In this document: positions 33,728 through 46,745 of the stretch, piece by piece | Position numbering within the stretch: position 1 is the stretch's first letter | How the letters are laid out: the number at the start of each line of letters is the position of its first letter | DNA from: Budorcas taxicolor | Taxonomy: Eukaryota; Chordata; Mammalia; Artiodactyla; Bovidae | Direction of reading: 5' to 3' | NCBI RefSeq assembly: GCF_023091745.1 | Contig: NC_068921.1 | Coordinates: 11,426,001-11,490,000, forward strand | DNA length: 64,000 nt | The notes under the pieces: model-generated | What the model was told of the DNA's origin: nothing | Seen by the model: the letters and a program-made list of their open reading frames with translations, nothing else | Databases searched by the model: none | Translations under genes and position numbers: made by a program

Positions 33728-34139
33728 AGTGAAAATAAGTCACAAAAAAGATACTGCATTCTTTCATTTGTATCTTAAAAATAACTTCTGTATATAGGTT
33801 GGTATGTATATATATTGTTCTTTCCTTTAGACATTTGTTCAAAAATTACATATCAAATAGTTAATGGTATCTTCTGAGAACAGGATTAGAGGGAGTAAGT
33901 GAAAAGGGATTTTCATGATTTACTTGGTATCTTTGTATTAGGCTATTTATTTTATAATTGGCATGTTCTTACTTTTAAACCAAAAACAAACTGAAGCAAA
34001 TGAAAAGCAATGAAGTAGAGCAGTATCTACCTAATAGTTAAGATGAGATGCTAATCAGCCTAATACTACTTGATCTGATGAGTTAAGTTTCCTATGCTCC
34101 TGGCCACAGATGGAAAAACCCTAAACCTGGCCAGTTCAT

Positions 34140-34330
34140 TATAATACTGTACGATCAGCATTCATCATGGTAACAGTGTTCAGCATCTTTAATGAGGTCA
34201 AACTGCTTGGGTTCAAGCTGCAGCTCCACTGTTTACTAACAGTATGACTTCAAGTTAGTCAACCTATTTTCTCAATTTCCTCATTGTAAAACAGGGATGA
34301 GAGTGTTTGCCCACGTTTCACATTTGTAAA
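34140..34330 (+). repeat. MIR
   Basis: CTTGGGTTCAAGCTGCAGCT and CAATTTCCTCATTGTAAAAC follow the MIR core. Confidence 0.6.
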
Positions 34331-34387
34331 GTCCTTAGAGTAACTTCTGCAAAAACTAATAAATATTTTGTTAGACAAAAAATAAAT

Positions 34388-34596
34388 GATGTTGTCGTTC
34401 AGTCGCTAAGACGTGTCCAACCCTTGGCTACCCCAGGGACTGCAGCACTCCAGGCTTCCCTGTCCTTCACTGCCTCCCGGAGTTTGCTCAAATTCATGTC
34501 CACTGAGTTGGTGATGCTATCTAACCATCTCCTCCTCTGCCACCCTCTTCCCCTTTTGCCTTCAATCTTTCCCAGCATCACAGTCTTTCCAGTGAC
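34388..34596 (-). mobile_element. BovB 3' terminal fragment
   Basis: About 209 bases, antisense to the BovB end. It encodes KLREAVKDREAW and MLGKIEGKRGRGWQRRRWLD. Confidence 0.88.
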
Positions 34597-34599
34597 TTT

Positions 34600-36140
34600 T
34601 AAACAAATAAATAACTTAAGAAAAATCATATACATTTGAAGGTATGCATACATCACCCTACCCAAAGACATTAATAACCTCTCCAAGTTAAACTAAGTAC
34701 ACATCTCATATACAGTAAGGGTGGGTACTATCTTCTCTCCTAAGGCTATACAGACACATGTATGAATACCTCACCGTAACATACAACGTGTTTCTCATGG
34801 TCAAAGAGCATCAAAGCCAGTGCAGTGGCAGTGTGCTAGTGAGCGGCTCCGAGCTCTGTCCCATGGCCACACCCAAAGAGCAAACCTCACCACATCAAGC
34901 CTCAGATCTCTCATCTTCCAGGCCTGCACAGTAAACACACTGTTTTCAAACCTTAACAGAAACATTCTATTTTAAGACCAATTCAAAACACTTTTTCCTC
35001 CTAACATGTCTTTTCTGTTGTTCCTAGATAAAACTATTTTTCACTGGGATGCAATCCCTTCCCTCACACTCTTTCTTTCCCTAGCAAAAGTTCATCTTGA
35101 TTTTAAGGCACCTTAATCCAAATTCTCACCCTTTGTAGGTTTACTTATAAATTTTTCTTCTGTCTCTTCATTCGACAGTACAATAGCAAGAACTAAGAAA
35201 TTACAATGCCCTGCCAAAAGTAAGAATCACCTAGAATAAAAGCATGATATGTTACCATTGGCCTATTAAAATCAGGTATTTAGAATTAGGCTTATTTCAG
35301 TATTTGTATCAACTTTATAGACATATTCTAAACCTACCAGCTCTCAAAATATTTTTCCCAGTATACTGAATCTCTCTTACACATGATTTCTCTCACATCA
35401 CATCTTACATTTCCAAATAACCTGTTCAAAATGAAGTAGATTATAAAGTCCAAAGAACCCCTAGGAAGGGAGAGAGCAGAATTAACTCAGTCCTTTTCTC
35501 ATTATCTCTTGAATCTTTTTCATTCTAGAAGCAGTAACTCACACATCTTGTATAAATTCAACAAAAGAAAGCCAATTTAGAAATTCTCCCCTTCAATGCC
35601 CTCGTTCAGCAGGTGATGAAATCAGGATCTAGAGAAGTTAAGTAACTTCCTCAGAGTCACATGCTTTGGACTGAAATGATGTCTGATGGTGAGACTGCTA
35701 ACATCTTTCCATCCAAGGAACAGTCCAGTATTAGAAATCGTAACTAACCACATACATTAAAACTGTGTATTTGCAAGCAAGTATTACAATCACCAGTCCT
35801 AAGAAAAATATACATGTCTTGTCAGTATGTCATCTAGAACTTTTCAAAGTATTTTGAAATAATGACTTAAGATATTTACTGTTAAGTTCTCATTTTACAA
35901 AAAAACGAGCTAACCCCCAAAGTACTATATCCTTGTTACCACATCAAAGCTAAGGATAAAATTCTTTCTTAGTGAATTAACTAGTACTTAACACATAAAA
36001 TCACATTACTTTCACATTTTAAATATGAGTGCTTATATTAATAAAGTTTCTCTTGCTGTCTTTTAAAGGAAGTAATTTTGAGACAAATAGAAAAATCATT
36101 GGAATACTTTTATTAAAATTCAATTTTCTCTAAGTATCAT
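34600..36140. other. Unique intron 3' of the ELF1 initiator exon
   Basis: A probable MIR relic lies near 35600-35690; nothing else is recognised. Confidence 0.5.
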
Positions 36141-36146
36141 TCATAC

Positions 36147-36218
36147 CTGTTGTTCATCCTCCATGATGTTACTAGCAAATTCAAATACTAGGTCGTTCTG
36201 TTGGACCACAGCAGCCAT
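36147..36218 (-). CDS. ELF1: ELF1 initiator coding exon (residues 1-24)
   Basis: Reading the minus strand from 36218 gives an ATG and 24 codons, MAAVVQQNDLVFEFASN followed by IMEDEQQ, the known ELF1 N-terminus. The coding part ends at 36147, followed by a GTATGA donor, in phase 0. It joins directly to the LGDPAIF exon at 4046 to give a continuous ELF1 frame. The start has A at -3 and G at +4, a strong initiation context. This start is chosen because the family begins here and because an upstream stop (TAA of the MWI micro-ORF) and an out-of-frame ATG precede it. Confidence 0.95.
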
Positions 36219-36228
36219 AATAAAGCAT
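36181..36228 (-). promoter_or_regulatory. Overlapping upstream ORF across the ELF1 start codon
   Basis: An ATG 10 nt upstream of the ELF1 ATG opens a different frame of 15 codons that ends at a TGA (36181-36183) inside the ELF1 coding region. It has G at -3, a moderate context. Ribosomes using it would bypass the ELF1 start, so it is a candidate translational brake. The function is inferred. Confidence 0.6.
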
Positions 36229-36446
36229 TCCCCTTAGATCCACATGAGAAAAATTCCAAACAGGTTCAAGTACCAGGCAGCAGAGACCAGTGAACAATCT
36301 GCGTAAATAAGCCCAGCTAGACCTGTGAAGTTACTGTATGCCCAGGTTTTCTTTAAGGAAGGTACTTCAGATTTTCTTGCTTCACTGAGATTTTACTTAA
36401 ACTGAGGCAATTCTTCTGAAATTTTTCTTCTCTGGAACTTCTTGAC
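36219..36446 (-). other. ELF1: ELF1 5'UTR part of the initiator exon
   Basis: The exon begins after a polypyrimidine tract and CAG acceptor (ag at 36447-36448), giving 228 nt of 5'UTR before the ELF1 ATG. Because it starts at a splice acceptor, at least one further upstream noncoding exon must exist at higher coordinates. The leader contains two upstream ATGs, both within 28 nt of the main start. Confidence 0.85.
36234..36245 (-). promoter_or_regulatory. Three-codon upstream ORF (MWI-stop) in the ELF1 leader
   Basis: The minus strand reads ATGTGGATCTAA, ending 15 nt before the ELF1 ATG. Its context is weak (C at -3, T at +4). With such a short spacing, re-initiation at ELF1 would be inefficient, but leaky scanning would be common. 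Confidence 0.55.
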
Positions 36447-37815
36447 CTGAAAAACATAAAGCTTAAATTAGTTATGAGAAAGCAAGCATATTATTTAGAA
36501 TGTAACAGTCAATACAGATGGCAATGTCTCCAAAGTATTTTTTAATGTTTTTAAACAAAAGCAACATGACCAGTGATTTTTTTTAAACTAGATATGTATT
36601 TTCTTTTAAGATTTCATTCCTGCTAAGAAAATGTCACCTCTCATTACTGAAAGTGAAGCCATCCTTCCTCCAACTCCCTGTTAAACTACAAAGTACTATT
36701 AATTAAAAACAAAAAAAAATCCCACCCAGCCATAACTAGGTTCTTGTAATTGCAATAAAGGATACATAAACAACTTCTTTCTACTAACTTAGCAAACCAC
36801 ACACACAGGAATTGGTACTCCATGAGTAATTTCATAATACATATTTTTTGCCTAAGAATCATTCAGACAATATCCTCGTTAGGTCTGATATAAGCATTCA
36901 GACAATACCCTTGTTAGGCTTTAAATTCGGTCTAATACATTTAAAGTTTAACAAGTACTGTTTTAAGAGCTTTTAAAAATAAGCAGAAATTAAAGCCCGC
37001 TCTTTCTGTTCTCTGGAAAGGTTTCTGGTGAGTAGAATGCTTTACCATGCTTAAGTCTGTCTTCAGTGGCTTCTTCTTAACGCACTGAAATGTGCCCTTA
37101 TCTCCAGCACAGGCTTGCGAGCAACAGGAAGGAAACAGCACTTGACCACGTCATGGCAAATTAGAACATGCAAAGAACTGCACTTTACAATAGAAAAACA
37201 GAAGCGCAACTGAAGAGTGAAAACAATTTCACAGTGGAGGGAGAAGAGCTTTGCAAAGTGCCTGCAAAGACGTCTGTCTATTTCATGCTTTGTTTTTTGA
37301 AGTTACTATTACTAACAAAAGTCAAAGGAAAATTTAATTTAAAAGTTGATCACAAGTTTGTTACACACTGCATCACATGGTTATGGCCACAAATATGACA
37401 TAAAGAGACAAAGATATACAAATAATCACATCAGATAACATCTAGTTCTTTGAAACATTATCTACAATTTTAATTTTAAAGAGACAAGTTCAGGAATGAA
37501 GCTGATCTCACGAATCACTTTCCCTGAAAACCAGCCAGTGTGTGCTAGCTAAATCACACACTCATTTTCCTAATTTCACTAGTCAATTTCCTATATAGTC
37601 CAGATTCTAGGGGTTATCATGGATGACTATGGTTTCCCTAACAGGAAATTAAAAATTAAAAAAAAAAAACATTTTAACGGTTAAGAAGTCAATTCAATTC
37701 AGGTGATACTCATTAGCTTCTTACCCAGTGGTTTCCCATACTCACCTAGTCCACTTCTTTTAATAATGTGTTCAGCTTTAACGCTGGGGGAATATTTTTA
37801 GCACTAATATTCAGA
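36447..37815. other. Unique intron upstream of the ELF1 initiator exon
   Basis: AT-rich; no gene is recognised. Confidence 0.5.
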
Positions 37816-37817
37816 CA

Positions 37818-37925
37818 TTTTTAAATTTTTTAATTGGAGTATAATCGCTTTACAATGCTGTGTCAGTTTCTGCTGTACAGCAACATGAATCAGAGCTATG
37901 TATACACAAACCCCCTCCCTCTTGC
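37818..37925 (-). mobile_element. L1 3'UTR fragment, antisense
   Basis: TTTTAATTGGAGTATAATCG, TTTACAATGCTGTGTCAG and GCTGTACAGCAACATGAATC follow the bovid L1 3'UTR antisense pattern. Confidence 0.7.
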
Positions 37926-38029
37926 ATCAGGTAGGTTTTGAGAAATGCGCCAAGTCTAGAGGTGGGAAAAGCCCCTGCCAGACAGATATGCAGAACGCAC
38001 ACACAACGGTTTCCTTTAAAGTCTCATCC

Positions 38030-38400
38030 AATTCTTCTGTACTAGGCTTGTCTTCCCAGGTTGTTCACACAAACCAGATTCATTCTTGCCTCCCTTCTCA
38101 ACTTTTAGTATCACCTACACCTGGAATTCCTCTCCCACTTCTCAGCAGCCATTTCTATGTTCTCCATCCTTCAAAATGCTCAACTCAAGGCCCATTTCTT
38201 TTATAGCCTCCCAACCTCCGTGACTTGACCTACACGGCCCTTCAAAAATACAACACTTATTGCCCCTACCACAAAATTAGCACTAACTGTATACTGTCTC
38301 ACGCCTAAAAATTATGTCCCCCTAATTCAACTGAATACACGTTTCAGTGTCTATTATTTGCAGAGCAGTGTGTCAGGCACCATGATAATTAGAGCAAAGC
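38030..38400. repeat. LINE2 relics
   Basis: CCTGGAATTCCTCTCCCACT and CTCAAGGCCCATTTC fit an L2 3' region in sense. TGTGTCAGGCACCATGATAA near 38370 fits the L2 end in the other orientation. Confidence 0.5.
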
Positions 38401-39248
38401 TTCTCTGGGTAAGTAACCACTGTTTTTAACATTTCTTCTGTAACTACCAAACCTATGTGCCCATAATAAAAGATAGATATTGATGACAGATAACTGTTTT
38501 CTGTCATCAATCTATCATATGTTTACAATCTATCATAGACATTTAAACTCTTTCTATGTATATTCTTTATAAACAATGACTATAATACTTTTGATAAGGG
38601 GAAACCAATATTCTAAACTTGATGAACCATAGTAAGAATAACCAGATAACCAGAATCAAGGGATGCTTCCTGATTTAAAAAGTTGTGTTTTTTTTTTCTG
38701 TAAAAGGTTGGATTCCAAAAGACTAACCCAAAATCCATTTATTTGTAAATATAAAAGTGACACCATTCCAATGACCAATGTGAACACATCTAAGTGAAGT
38801 TTCACTTTCTTTTCCACTGCAATCACAAACTTTTTCTTACAAGCACTTCCACAGTGCTATTATTTAAAAAAAATTTTTTTAATTTCAAAAACAGGGACAA
38901 CCAATCAACATATTTACAAATTACAGTACATACTAGCAACCAACAGTAGTCAACCAAAACTGAAATGATCGCCCATGATCACTAAGACTTTGTTAGGGTA
39001 GAAAGAGCCACCATTATTCTGGTGAGTAGCTTTCGTTCACTTCTATACTTTCGTTCACATACTGAGAATGTGTAAGTAGAGGAAAGCTCCTGCATTCTTT
39101 TATTGGCTTTATTAGGCCTCTGACCCTCCGTCTCCTTTCACTCTATCCCACCGCTCTTCCTTTTCTCTGAGTAGGTATACAGCCTACAGCACCAGGTTGT
39201 TCTTGGGAAGAGTTTCTCTAATTCCCGATCCAGAGGTACTACCCCATA
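38401..39248. other. Unique intron
   Basis: Nothing is recognised. Confidence 0.5.
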
Positions 39249-39251
39249 CAC

Positions 39252-39470
39252 ATTGCTGTGCCGCGCTCAGTCATGTCCAACTCTTTGCGGCCCTATAGAC
39301 TTGTCCTATGGACAGCTCCTCTGTCCATGGGATTCTTCAGGCAAGAATACTGGAGGGGGCTGCCATTTCCTACTGCAGGGGATCTTCCCAACCCAGGGAC
39401 TGAAACCACACCTCTTGTGTCTTCTGCACTGGCAGGCAGATTCTTTACCACTAGCACCACCTTGTAAGTC
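39252..39470 (-). mobile_element. Bov-tA SINE
   Basis: Antisense BovA body, then the tRNA head ending TTCTTTACCACTAGCACC. Confidence 0.88.
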
Positions 39471-39749
39471 TACCCACCCATATTAGATGTACTTAAACTA
39501 ACAGTCTCAGTGTATTCACATTTTGTCAGTAAGAGATGAGACGAGACACCTAGATCGACGATTCAATTTTTCACGACTGAACTAAGTCTCTGTGCCCAAG
39601 GTGTCACAATCTGAAAGCATAACAGAATTACAACTAGAACCTTCATCTCCTAAATTAGGACTCTGTCCATGACTAAAGTACACAGTGTCTAAATCTACTC
39701 AAATCCTTCATGCTGTAATAGCTTAGGACACAGTTTCTTTCTTCTTTAA

Positions 39750-39890
39750 TTTTTCTTTTCTTCTCAGTCATTTATTTAGGCTGCTCTGTGCAGTTTGTAG
39801 GATCTTGGCTTCATGATCAGGGATGGCACCCATGTCCTGTGCAGTGGGAACTCTCAGTCCTAACCACTAAACCACCAGGGAACTCCCTAG
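39750..39890 (-). mobile_element. Short tRNA-Glu SINE
   Basis: TTGTAGGATCTTGGCTTC, CAGGGATGGCACCCATG, CTAACCACTAAACCACCAGG. Confidence 0.8.
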
Positions 39891-39899
39891 GACACAGGT

Positions 39900-42290
39900 T
39901 TCTAAGTAAACACATGTATCCAATTAGAAAAAACAAATCTCCATCTCTTGTTTAGCTCTAGATGCCTAAATCTACTCACTAGATTATCTACTGGATAAGT
40001 CCATGTCAGAGTTAATGTGTCTAAAACATTCAAAACTAAGCTTATCATTTTTATTCCTCAAATTTACTCTAGTATGGAAAAAACATGGGTTCTTAGGATA
40101 AAGTAGGGGCCTTTTATCTACTTCAACAAAATTATAAGGTCTTCAGTAAATTTTAAACATGGTTGAATTTACTAACCATTAGTTATATGGATTACACTCA
40201 GGAACACTCTGCAGTATTAATCGCTACCAAGGAATTAATTAAAGTTATTCCATAACTTTCCCATTAATTAAAGTTATTCCACTGATTAAAGTTATTCCAT
40301 AACTTTCAAAGCATCAGTTAGTCTTTATAAAATAATAAGTAAAAAGTGAAAACAATGCATTCAGCACAAAGACAAAAACAGTTAACTTATCTGCACAGTT
40401 TTGAGAGCTCATCTAGTTAGGAATCCACCAAATAATGAAAATTCCCTGAGCTGGCTCTCATCTCTTTCAAGTTGGGAAGGACCGTATTCTTACTCTTCAA
40501 GGAGCCGTGCCAGAGAAATACCTCATCAGTGAGGTTCCTCAGCTCTTATGGTCAAACTAAGCTTCATATTTAAGGTGAAGCAGTAGCTCAAGCAAAGGAG
40601 AAGAACACGGGCTCTGGTATCAGACCACTTGGGTTTGAATCTTCTGCACTGTGACTATGGACAAGTTAAAGTTACTTACTTAGCATCAGTCCCTTCTTTC
40701 TGCAAAACAACTATAAGCCAGTTTCCTCATTCTGTAAAATGATTATAACACCACCAAAATCTAGATTTTCTATGAAGGTGAGACGTAAATGTATGTGCAG
40801 AAATGCCTGGCATATAAATTTTACTCAGTGAAAAGATTAGCTTCACTATAATCTAAGTATAGTGCAAGAGATAATGTTAACAGGTGCTTAAGTCTCATAC
40901 CCATACTCCCTGGGAGCCTCCATTAACAGTTACTTGCTAGACTGCAACAAACAACACCGGAGCCCTGTATCAACAGAAGTATACTTCTATGTCAGTGCCT
41001 AAAAATTTGGCACCTATTTGATAAATTCAGTCGCTTCAAGGTTGGGACCACACCCTGTCTGGCAAGATTCCCTTAAGACAGAGTTCCATTATGCTCCTAA
41101 TCCAAACAAAACAAATTTACTGATTGCAAACACAAAACCCTCAGCCACAATACTGGCTACTATAGCTAACTCAAGTGGTTAATTTTTGAATAACTTATTG
41201 TAAAAGATTTCAGATATAATAAACATGATAGTCAAAATCAGTTTTTAATACTTTTTCACATTTGCTTCCTTAATCCCTAATTGAATACAAATTTAAGCTT
41301 CCTTCAAAGGGGCTTTAAACACAGAGTCTATAAATCCATCAATTCATCAATTAAAAAAAAATTACTGCTACCCTTTGAAAGTTACTAGGCCACCAACTCA
41401 TTACGCTTAACTTAAAAACTGATAAGGGGAACTAATTAAACAAAAAAGCAAAAAGTTTTTAGATTAGACAGCTCTGGCCCAAAGAAGGTAAAATACAACA
41501 GCTTAGAGCAATGGATGGTTGAATGACTACTTTTAATTTGAATGACTATCTCTAATAAAGCATTCAGACTGTGTGTGTGTGTTCATAAGGCTGGGAATAT
41601 TTAAAGAAGTGGAATTATGTAGTAACTCCAGATGCCAAGTACCTTAATGCAAAGTATTTTTATATGAAGTGGTAACCAAATAAACTGCTTTTTTCAACAT
41701 ATAGACATACTCATCATAATAGTTTAGAAAAACCATGAAACTAGAAGAAATACAATGAAGATTTTTAAAAAGAATGAGAAAAGTGAGAGAAGAAAAGCTA
41801 TTTAAGTTAGAAATGAGAAGCAAGCAATAAGTCCATACACTGTAGTGAATGGAATGATTCTTACGTAACAGATCATAGTTAGGCTTTTTCAATCTTTTTT
41901 GAGTATGGTAGAATGCTTTCTATTATCTCTCAGCAGAAATGAAAATAAGAAATCAGTGGTATCAAGATAAATTCTATATAACCTTCCACAGACCCGTCTA
42001 TTCTCAATCTAAAAAGTATGGAATCACACACTTTTAGGTGAAAAGAATGTATGGATTACCTAGGAAAATGTATTCACTGAACACTTAAGAAAATTTGGCC
42101 CAGAGCAGTCTGACTTGTCCAAGGTCACACACAGTTGATGGCAAAGAAAGTAACAATTCTCTGCTTTTCTCCAATTCCCAGCCCAATTCTCTATTCAGGC
42201 CTCTCTATCTGCATTAATAGAACTTCATTAGTATTTTTCATTAGCAAAGTATCTGGACAGGTAAGAAATCCATTACACAAATATCCGTAT
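39900..42290. other. Mostly unique intron
   Basis: A MIR-like stretch lies at 40600-40830 (GGGCTCTGGTATCAGACCAC, GTTTCCTCATTCTGTAAAAT). A nearby block around 40230-40310 repeats AATTAAAGTTATTCCA two to three times. No gene. Confidence 0.5.
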
Positions 42291-42295
42291 CATTT

Positions 42296-43378
42296 CAATT
42301 CATTCTCTCCTTCGTGTCCAACTCTTTGCAACCCCATGAACAGCAGCACACCAGGCCTCCCTGTCCATCACCAACTCCCAGAGTTTACCCAAACTCATGT
42401 CCATTGAGTTGGTGATATCATCTAACCATCTCATCCTCTGTCGTCCCCTTCTCCTCCTGCCCTCAATCTTTCCCAGCATTAGGGTCTTTTCAAATGAGTC
42501 AGCTCTTCGCATCAGGTGGCCAAAATATTGGAGTTTCAGCTTCAACATCAGTCCTTCCAATGAACACTCAGGACCAATCTCCTTTAGGATGGACTGGTTG
42601 GATCTCCTTGCTGTCCAAGGGACTCTCAAGAGTCTTCTCCAACACCACAGTTCAAAACCATCAATTCTTCGGCACTCAGCTTTCTTTATACTCATTCTCA
42701 CATCCATACGTGACCACTGGAAAAAACACAGCCTTGACTAGATGGACTTTTGTTGACAAAGTAACGTCTCTGCTTTTTAATATGCTGTCTAGGTTGGTCA
42801 TAACTTTCCTTCCAAGGAGTAAGTGTCTTTTAATTTCATGGCTGCAATCACCATCTGCTGTGATTCTGGACCCCAGAAAAATAAAGTCTGACACTGTTTC
42901 CCCATCTATTTGCCATGAAGTGATGGGACCAGAAGCCATGATCTTAGCTTTCTGAATGTTGAGCTTTAAGCCAACTTTTTCACTCTCCTCTTTCACTTTC
43001 ATCAAGAGGCTCTTTAGTTCCTCTTCACTTTTCTGCCATAAGGGTGGTGTCATCTGCATATCTGAGGTTATTGATATTTCTCCCAGCAATCTTGATTCCA
43101 GCTTGTGCTTCTTCCAGCCCAGTGTTTTTCATGATGCACTCTGCATGTAAGTTAAATAAGCAGGGTGACAATATACAGCCTTGATGTAATCCTTTTTCTA
43201 TTTGGAACCAGTCTGTTGTTCCATGTCCAGTTCTAACTGTTGCTTCCTGACCTGCATACAGATTTCTCAAGAGGCAGGTTAGGTGGTCTGGTATTCCCAT
43301 CTCTTTCAGAATTTTCCACAGTTTATTGTGATCCATACAGTCAAAGGCTTTGGCACAGTCAATGAAGCAGAAATAGAT
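42296..43378 (-). mobile_element. BovB LINE with reverse transcriptase core
   Basis: The minus strand encodes DHNKLWKILKEMGIPDHLTC, GCILSPCLFNLHAECIM, NNLRYADDTTLMAEK and the RT C-terminus, in three frames with shifts near 43030 and 42700. Confidence 0.92.
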
Positions 43379-43907
43379 CTGTATAGTATCTGTAGAAAAA
43401 TATCTGTATAGTACAGTCCAGTTTCTATACTATTCTGTGCAACCTCTTTGATACCTGGAAAATCATTTTCAGTAATATTTTCACATTGAATAACTGAAGC
43501 AGAGGAGTTTCTAGATCTATTATTGTTTTAAATCTTACAATTTTACTTTAGTTGTTCTTTCCCAAGTTCTATCATATCCTGCTATTTTGCTTTACCTTCA
43601 TTCAGCCTAAAGTGAAAAGGAAACATTATTAAGCATTTTTATAAAGCTACCACAATTTAGTAGGTCATTAAAATACTGTAAACTCTAATTGACATTTTTC
43701 TTTCTAGTTCTTTGAATACAATACTGCTATCACAACTAAAATACCGTAGATGAGGAAAAATTACTAAAACTTACCAAAATGTAGTTACAGTTAAGTAACC
43801 AGACTTAACACTTCCCCAAGCAAGGGTAGTCTCTAAGTTCCTACTGAATGAGGAAACAAACAAACAAGAGACATCAACTGTAAAATAAATCTCATTGCAC
43901 AGTCCTC

Positions 43908-44075
43908 TCTAAACCAAGGACCCAGATTCAATCCCTGGATCAAGAAGACGCCCTGGAGAAGAGAATGGTCACCACGCCAGTATTCTTGCCTGGAGAATTC
44001 CATGGACAGAGGAGCCTGGTGGGCTATAGAGCCCATGCAGGCACAAAGAGCCAGACACGACAGAGCAACATAAGC
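43908..44075 (+). mobile_element. Bov-tA SINE, 5'-truncated
   Basis: It starts inside the B-box region (GATTCAATCCCTGGATC) and continues through the BovA body. Confidence 0.82.
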
Positions 44076-44245
44076 AAGATAGTGGAGGAAAAAATACAAG
44101 CGAACATCACAAGAGGAGCAAGTCATTCCCTGCCACATTCACAGTTCTCTGAATTCAAGGAGAAAATGTTCCTATACTCCAACCTTTAAATTTAAATTAC
44201 TTCAAATATTCAAGAACTTAAGAAAACAGAGAAAAAGGTAAAAGG

Positions 44246-44292
44246 GTACAGTCCATGGGGTCGCAGAGTCGGAGGCGATTTAGCGACTGAAC
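44246..44292 (+). mobile_element. BovB/BovA 3' tail, about 45 bp
   Basis: ACAGTCCATGGGGTCGCAGA then TTTAGCGACTGAACAA: an extremely 5'-truncated copy. Confidence 0.75.
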
Positions 44293-44299
44293 AATAATC

Positions 44300-45665
44300 T
44301 GTTAAGTAGCTCCCCAGCTTTAGGCATCTTTCATTGAAAGTGAGGGGAGGCAGGGGAAGTGAAGTACCTAGATCTTCTTCCAGAACATAGTTTTATTCCC
44401 ATGTGAATGAAACCCAAATTGATGTTTTCTGTATTCTGATGACATCTGCAGAACTGAAGCATGCCTTAGAAACCTGAATAAGCTCACCTTAGCTTCAACC
44501 ACGTTAAATGAAAAAAAAAAAAAAAGAAAACCCCAAACCCACAAAGTCAATATGATCAAGGAAACAGGCTGAATTCTCTGTGCTTGGCCTTTTCACTGAC
44601 ACCCCAGGACAGCTCCAGGACTTGGAGGGCAGGCTGCAATTGCTCACTTACCCAGACCTGAAAGGCCAGTTCTTTCACATTGTTCTCCACTTCCCACCAT
44701 TGGCCACTCGGGCCTACCTGGTGTCAGGTTACACTCAGGCAGCAGTCACAGTACCTTGCAAAACCAGATCACATACCGAGACCTGTTCATACCTGTGGTC
44801 TCAAGATTAACCCTTTTTCTGAGCCTGTTCTGAAAATAAGAAAATTTAAAACCGAAGCGAAAAAAAATAAAACCAATGAGAAATACTCAACAGTAATCAG
44901 GTATTGTTTTAATTCTGGGTCATGAAAAAGGTTTTACTTTCTCCAAATGACTGAAAGTGATCTTTGTCAAAATGTCATTAATTGATGCTTTTATTATGCA
45001 AATAAACTGAATGAAGGAGTTTTCTTTCCTCCAAGCAAGCTAAATCTGAACTCTGATGAAAACACACCTGCTTGGGAACACAAATATGCTGAAATGTGCT
45101 TATCAGCAAGACCTGTTCGGGCAGTTAACAATTTTCTTCCTATAACAAACAAGAAACAGCTTGCAAGAAAGCTGTTTCATTTATGTGGTTGTTTAGACTC
45201 CTGTTTAACATTTTCATCTTCTTAAAACGGACATGCTCTAGAGCAGCGGGTCCCCCATTCCAGAAGACAGCACTTTCCCATCCAAAGCACTGCTTCTTTC
45301 TGGCCCAGAGTGAAGGCGAAAAGGCCAGGGATACTGCTGAAAAGCCCACAGGACATCTTGCTAAGGACATGCCTCCCCCCACCTCCAACTCCCACAATGC
45401 GCAATATTCTCCCAGAGGAGACTGTTAGTCTGTCCTAAGAAGTTTTCACTCTTAAGGAAGAGATACACCATCAGCTGAAAACAAAATTGAAGGCCACAAA
45501 GAAAGTTTAATGGCCACAGACTGCATTATTAGGTGACAGCTGCTCCATGTGTTCAACTGAGGGATCCTTACTACCTTTAGTCTAGTACCCCTTGCGGCTC
45601 TTCACCCTGCAATAGGAATAATTCACCAAAAATGAAAATAGAACCAACCGACTTCTATACTTAAA
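44300..45665. other. Unique intron
   Basis: No gene is recognised. Open frames near 45140-45430 on both strands show no family motif. Confidence 0.5.
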
Positions 45666-45667
45666 AG

Positions 45668-45715
45668 TAATCGACATAACACTGTAAATCAACTATACTT
45701 CAATTTTAAAAAACT
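45668..45715 (+). mobile_element. Minimal L1 3' end
   Basis: ACTGTAAATCAACTATACTT plus CAATTTTAAAAAA is the terminal part of a bovid L1, only about 45 bp. Confidence 0.65.
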
Positions 45716-46620
45716 AATCAGTGGCTTTCACTGCCTATAAGAAAAACTTCAAGTCCATTAACAAGGCTGAAGTGGCTCTTCATGATGCCCCAAAAGGTAT
45801 GAGAACCTGCAGCCATCAGATGCGTAAAGCAGGATATCCGAACACGTGCGCAGAAGGGTGAATGGGAATCGTTCACAGACCGAGTTTAAAAGGACACCCA
45901 GGCCACAATATTACAACCCTTCATTCCCATCTCAGAAACAAGTACACTGGCATCTCTGCAGTTCATAGCCCCTCTTAGCCCGCTGCCCCACCCCTGAAGT
46001 GAAGAAGCCAGAGTCCGTCCTGCTCCAGTTCCCCCAGCGCCCGTACGTCCCACCCTGTCCCAGGCTTGCTGGCCCAGTTCAGAGCTTTCCACATCTTCTT
46101 GAGTAATCATAGCCTTTTATACCTGTGGCATTTTAGGGGCCTCTCCCAAGTCACACTGGGACCCGAGTCAAGGACATAAACTCTCGAGAAGCAAAGCACG
46201 TTTACCTTTTCCCAAGTCACCAGCAAGTCCGATGGACTCATTCTCATGCACAAAACGTCCTGGTCACTATGCGTGAGAAGGTCTCCAGTTTCACAGCATA
46301 CCCTTTTCTTCTTGGAACAATAAAAATCGATTTTCAATAAGTTTGGCTATAATCAGACGATCCTGGTGCTCCATGTCAGGATTCTTAAAATGGGATTCTT
46401 TCTACAATCATCCTCATAATGACCTGGCTCGTGCCTAAGATGGTAAACTCAAGGACACCAAAAAAACTAGAAGCAGCAAAACCCAAGATGAGAAATGAGA
46501 CAGTGGAAGGGCATGGGCTGAGTATAAATTCCATACATAACTTTATATTTTCCTATTGCACAAATCTCAGATCGAAGCAAACTTTAAATACCATTCACAG
46601 TTTATATAAAGATTTGTAAC
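45716..46620. other. Unique intron
   Basis: Nothing is recognised. Confidence 0.45.
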
Positions 46621-46625
46621 ACAAG

Positions 46626-46745
46626 GAATTCTCTGGAAGTCCAGTGGTTAGGACTCCATGCTTTTCACTGCTGAGGGCATGGATTCGATCCCTGGTCGGG
46701 GAACTAGGATCGCACAAGCCATGCAGTGTAGGAAAAAAAAAATTA
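46626..46745 (+). mobile_element. Short tRNA-Glu SINE
   Basis: GAATTCTCTGGAAGTCCAGT, GATTCGATCCCTGGTCGGGG and an A-tail. Confidence 0.85.

Larger units (their letters stand above)
4047..36146 (-). other. ELF1: ELF1 intron between the first two coding exons (32.1 kb)
   Basis: This intron is bounded by a GT donor at 36145-36146 and an AG acceptor at 4047-4048. It carries the MOCS2 retrocopy, the LTR-tRNA element and most of the repeats listed here. No further ELF1 coding exon was recognised in it. Confidence 0.9.

Noticed and set aside
45183..45428. 81-codon frame in a quiet region
   Set aside because: There are no recognised motif, splice signals or codon pattern; overlapping open frames occur on the other strand too.
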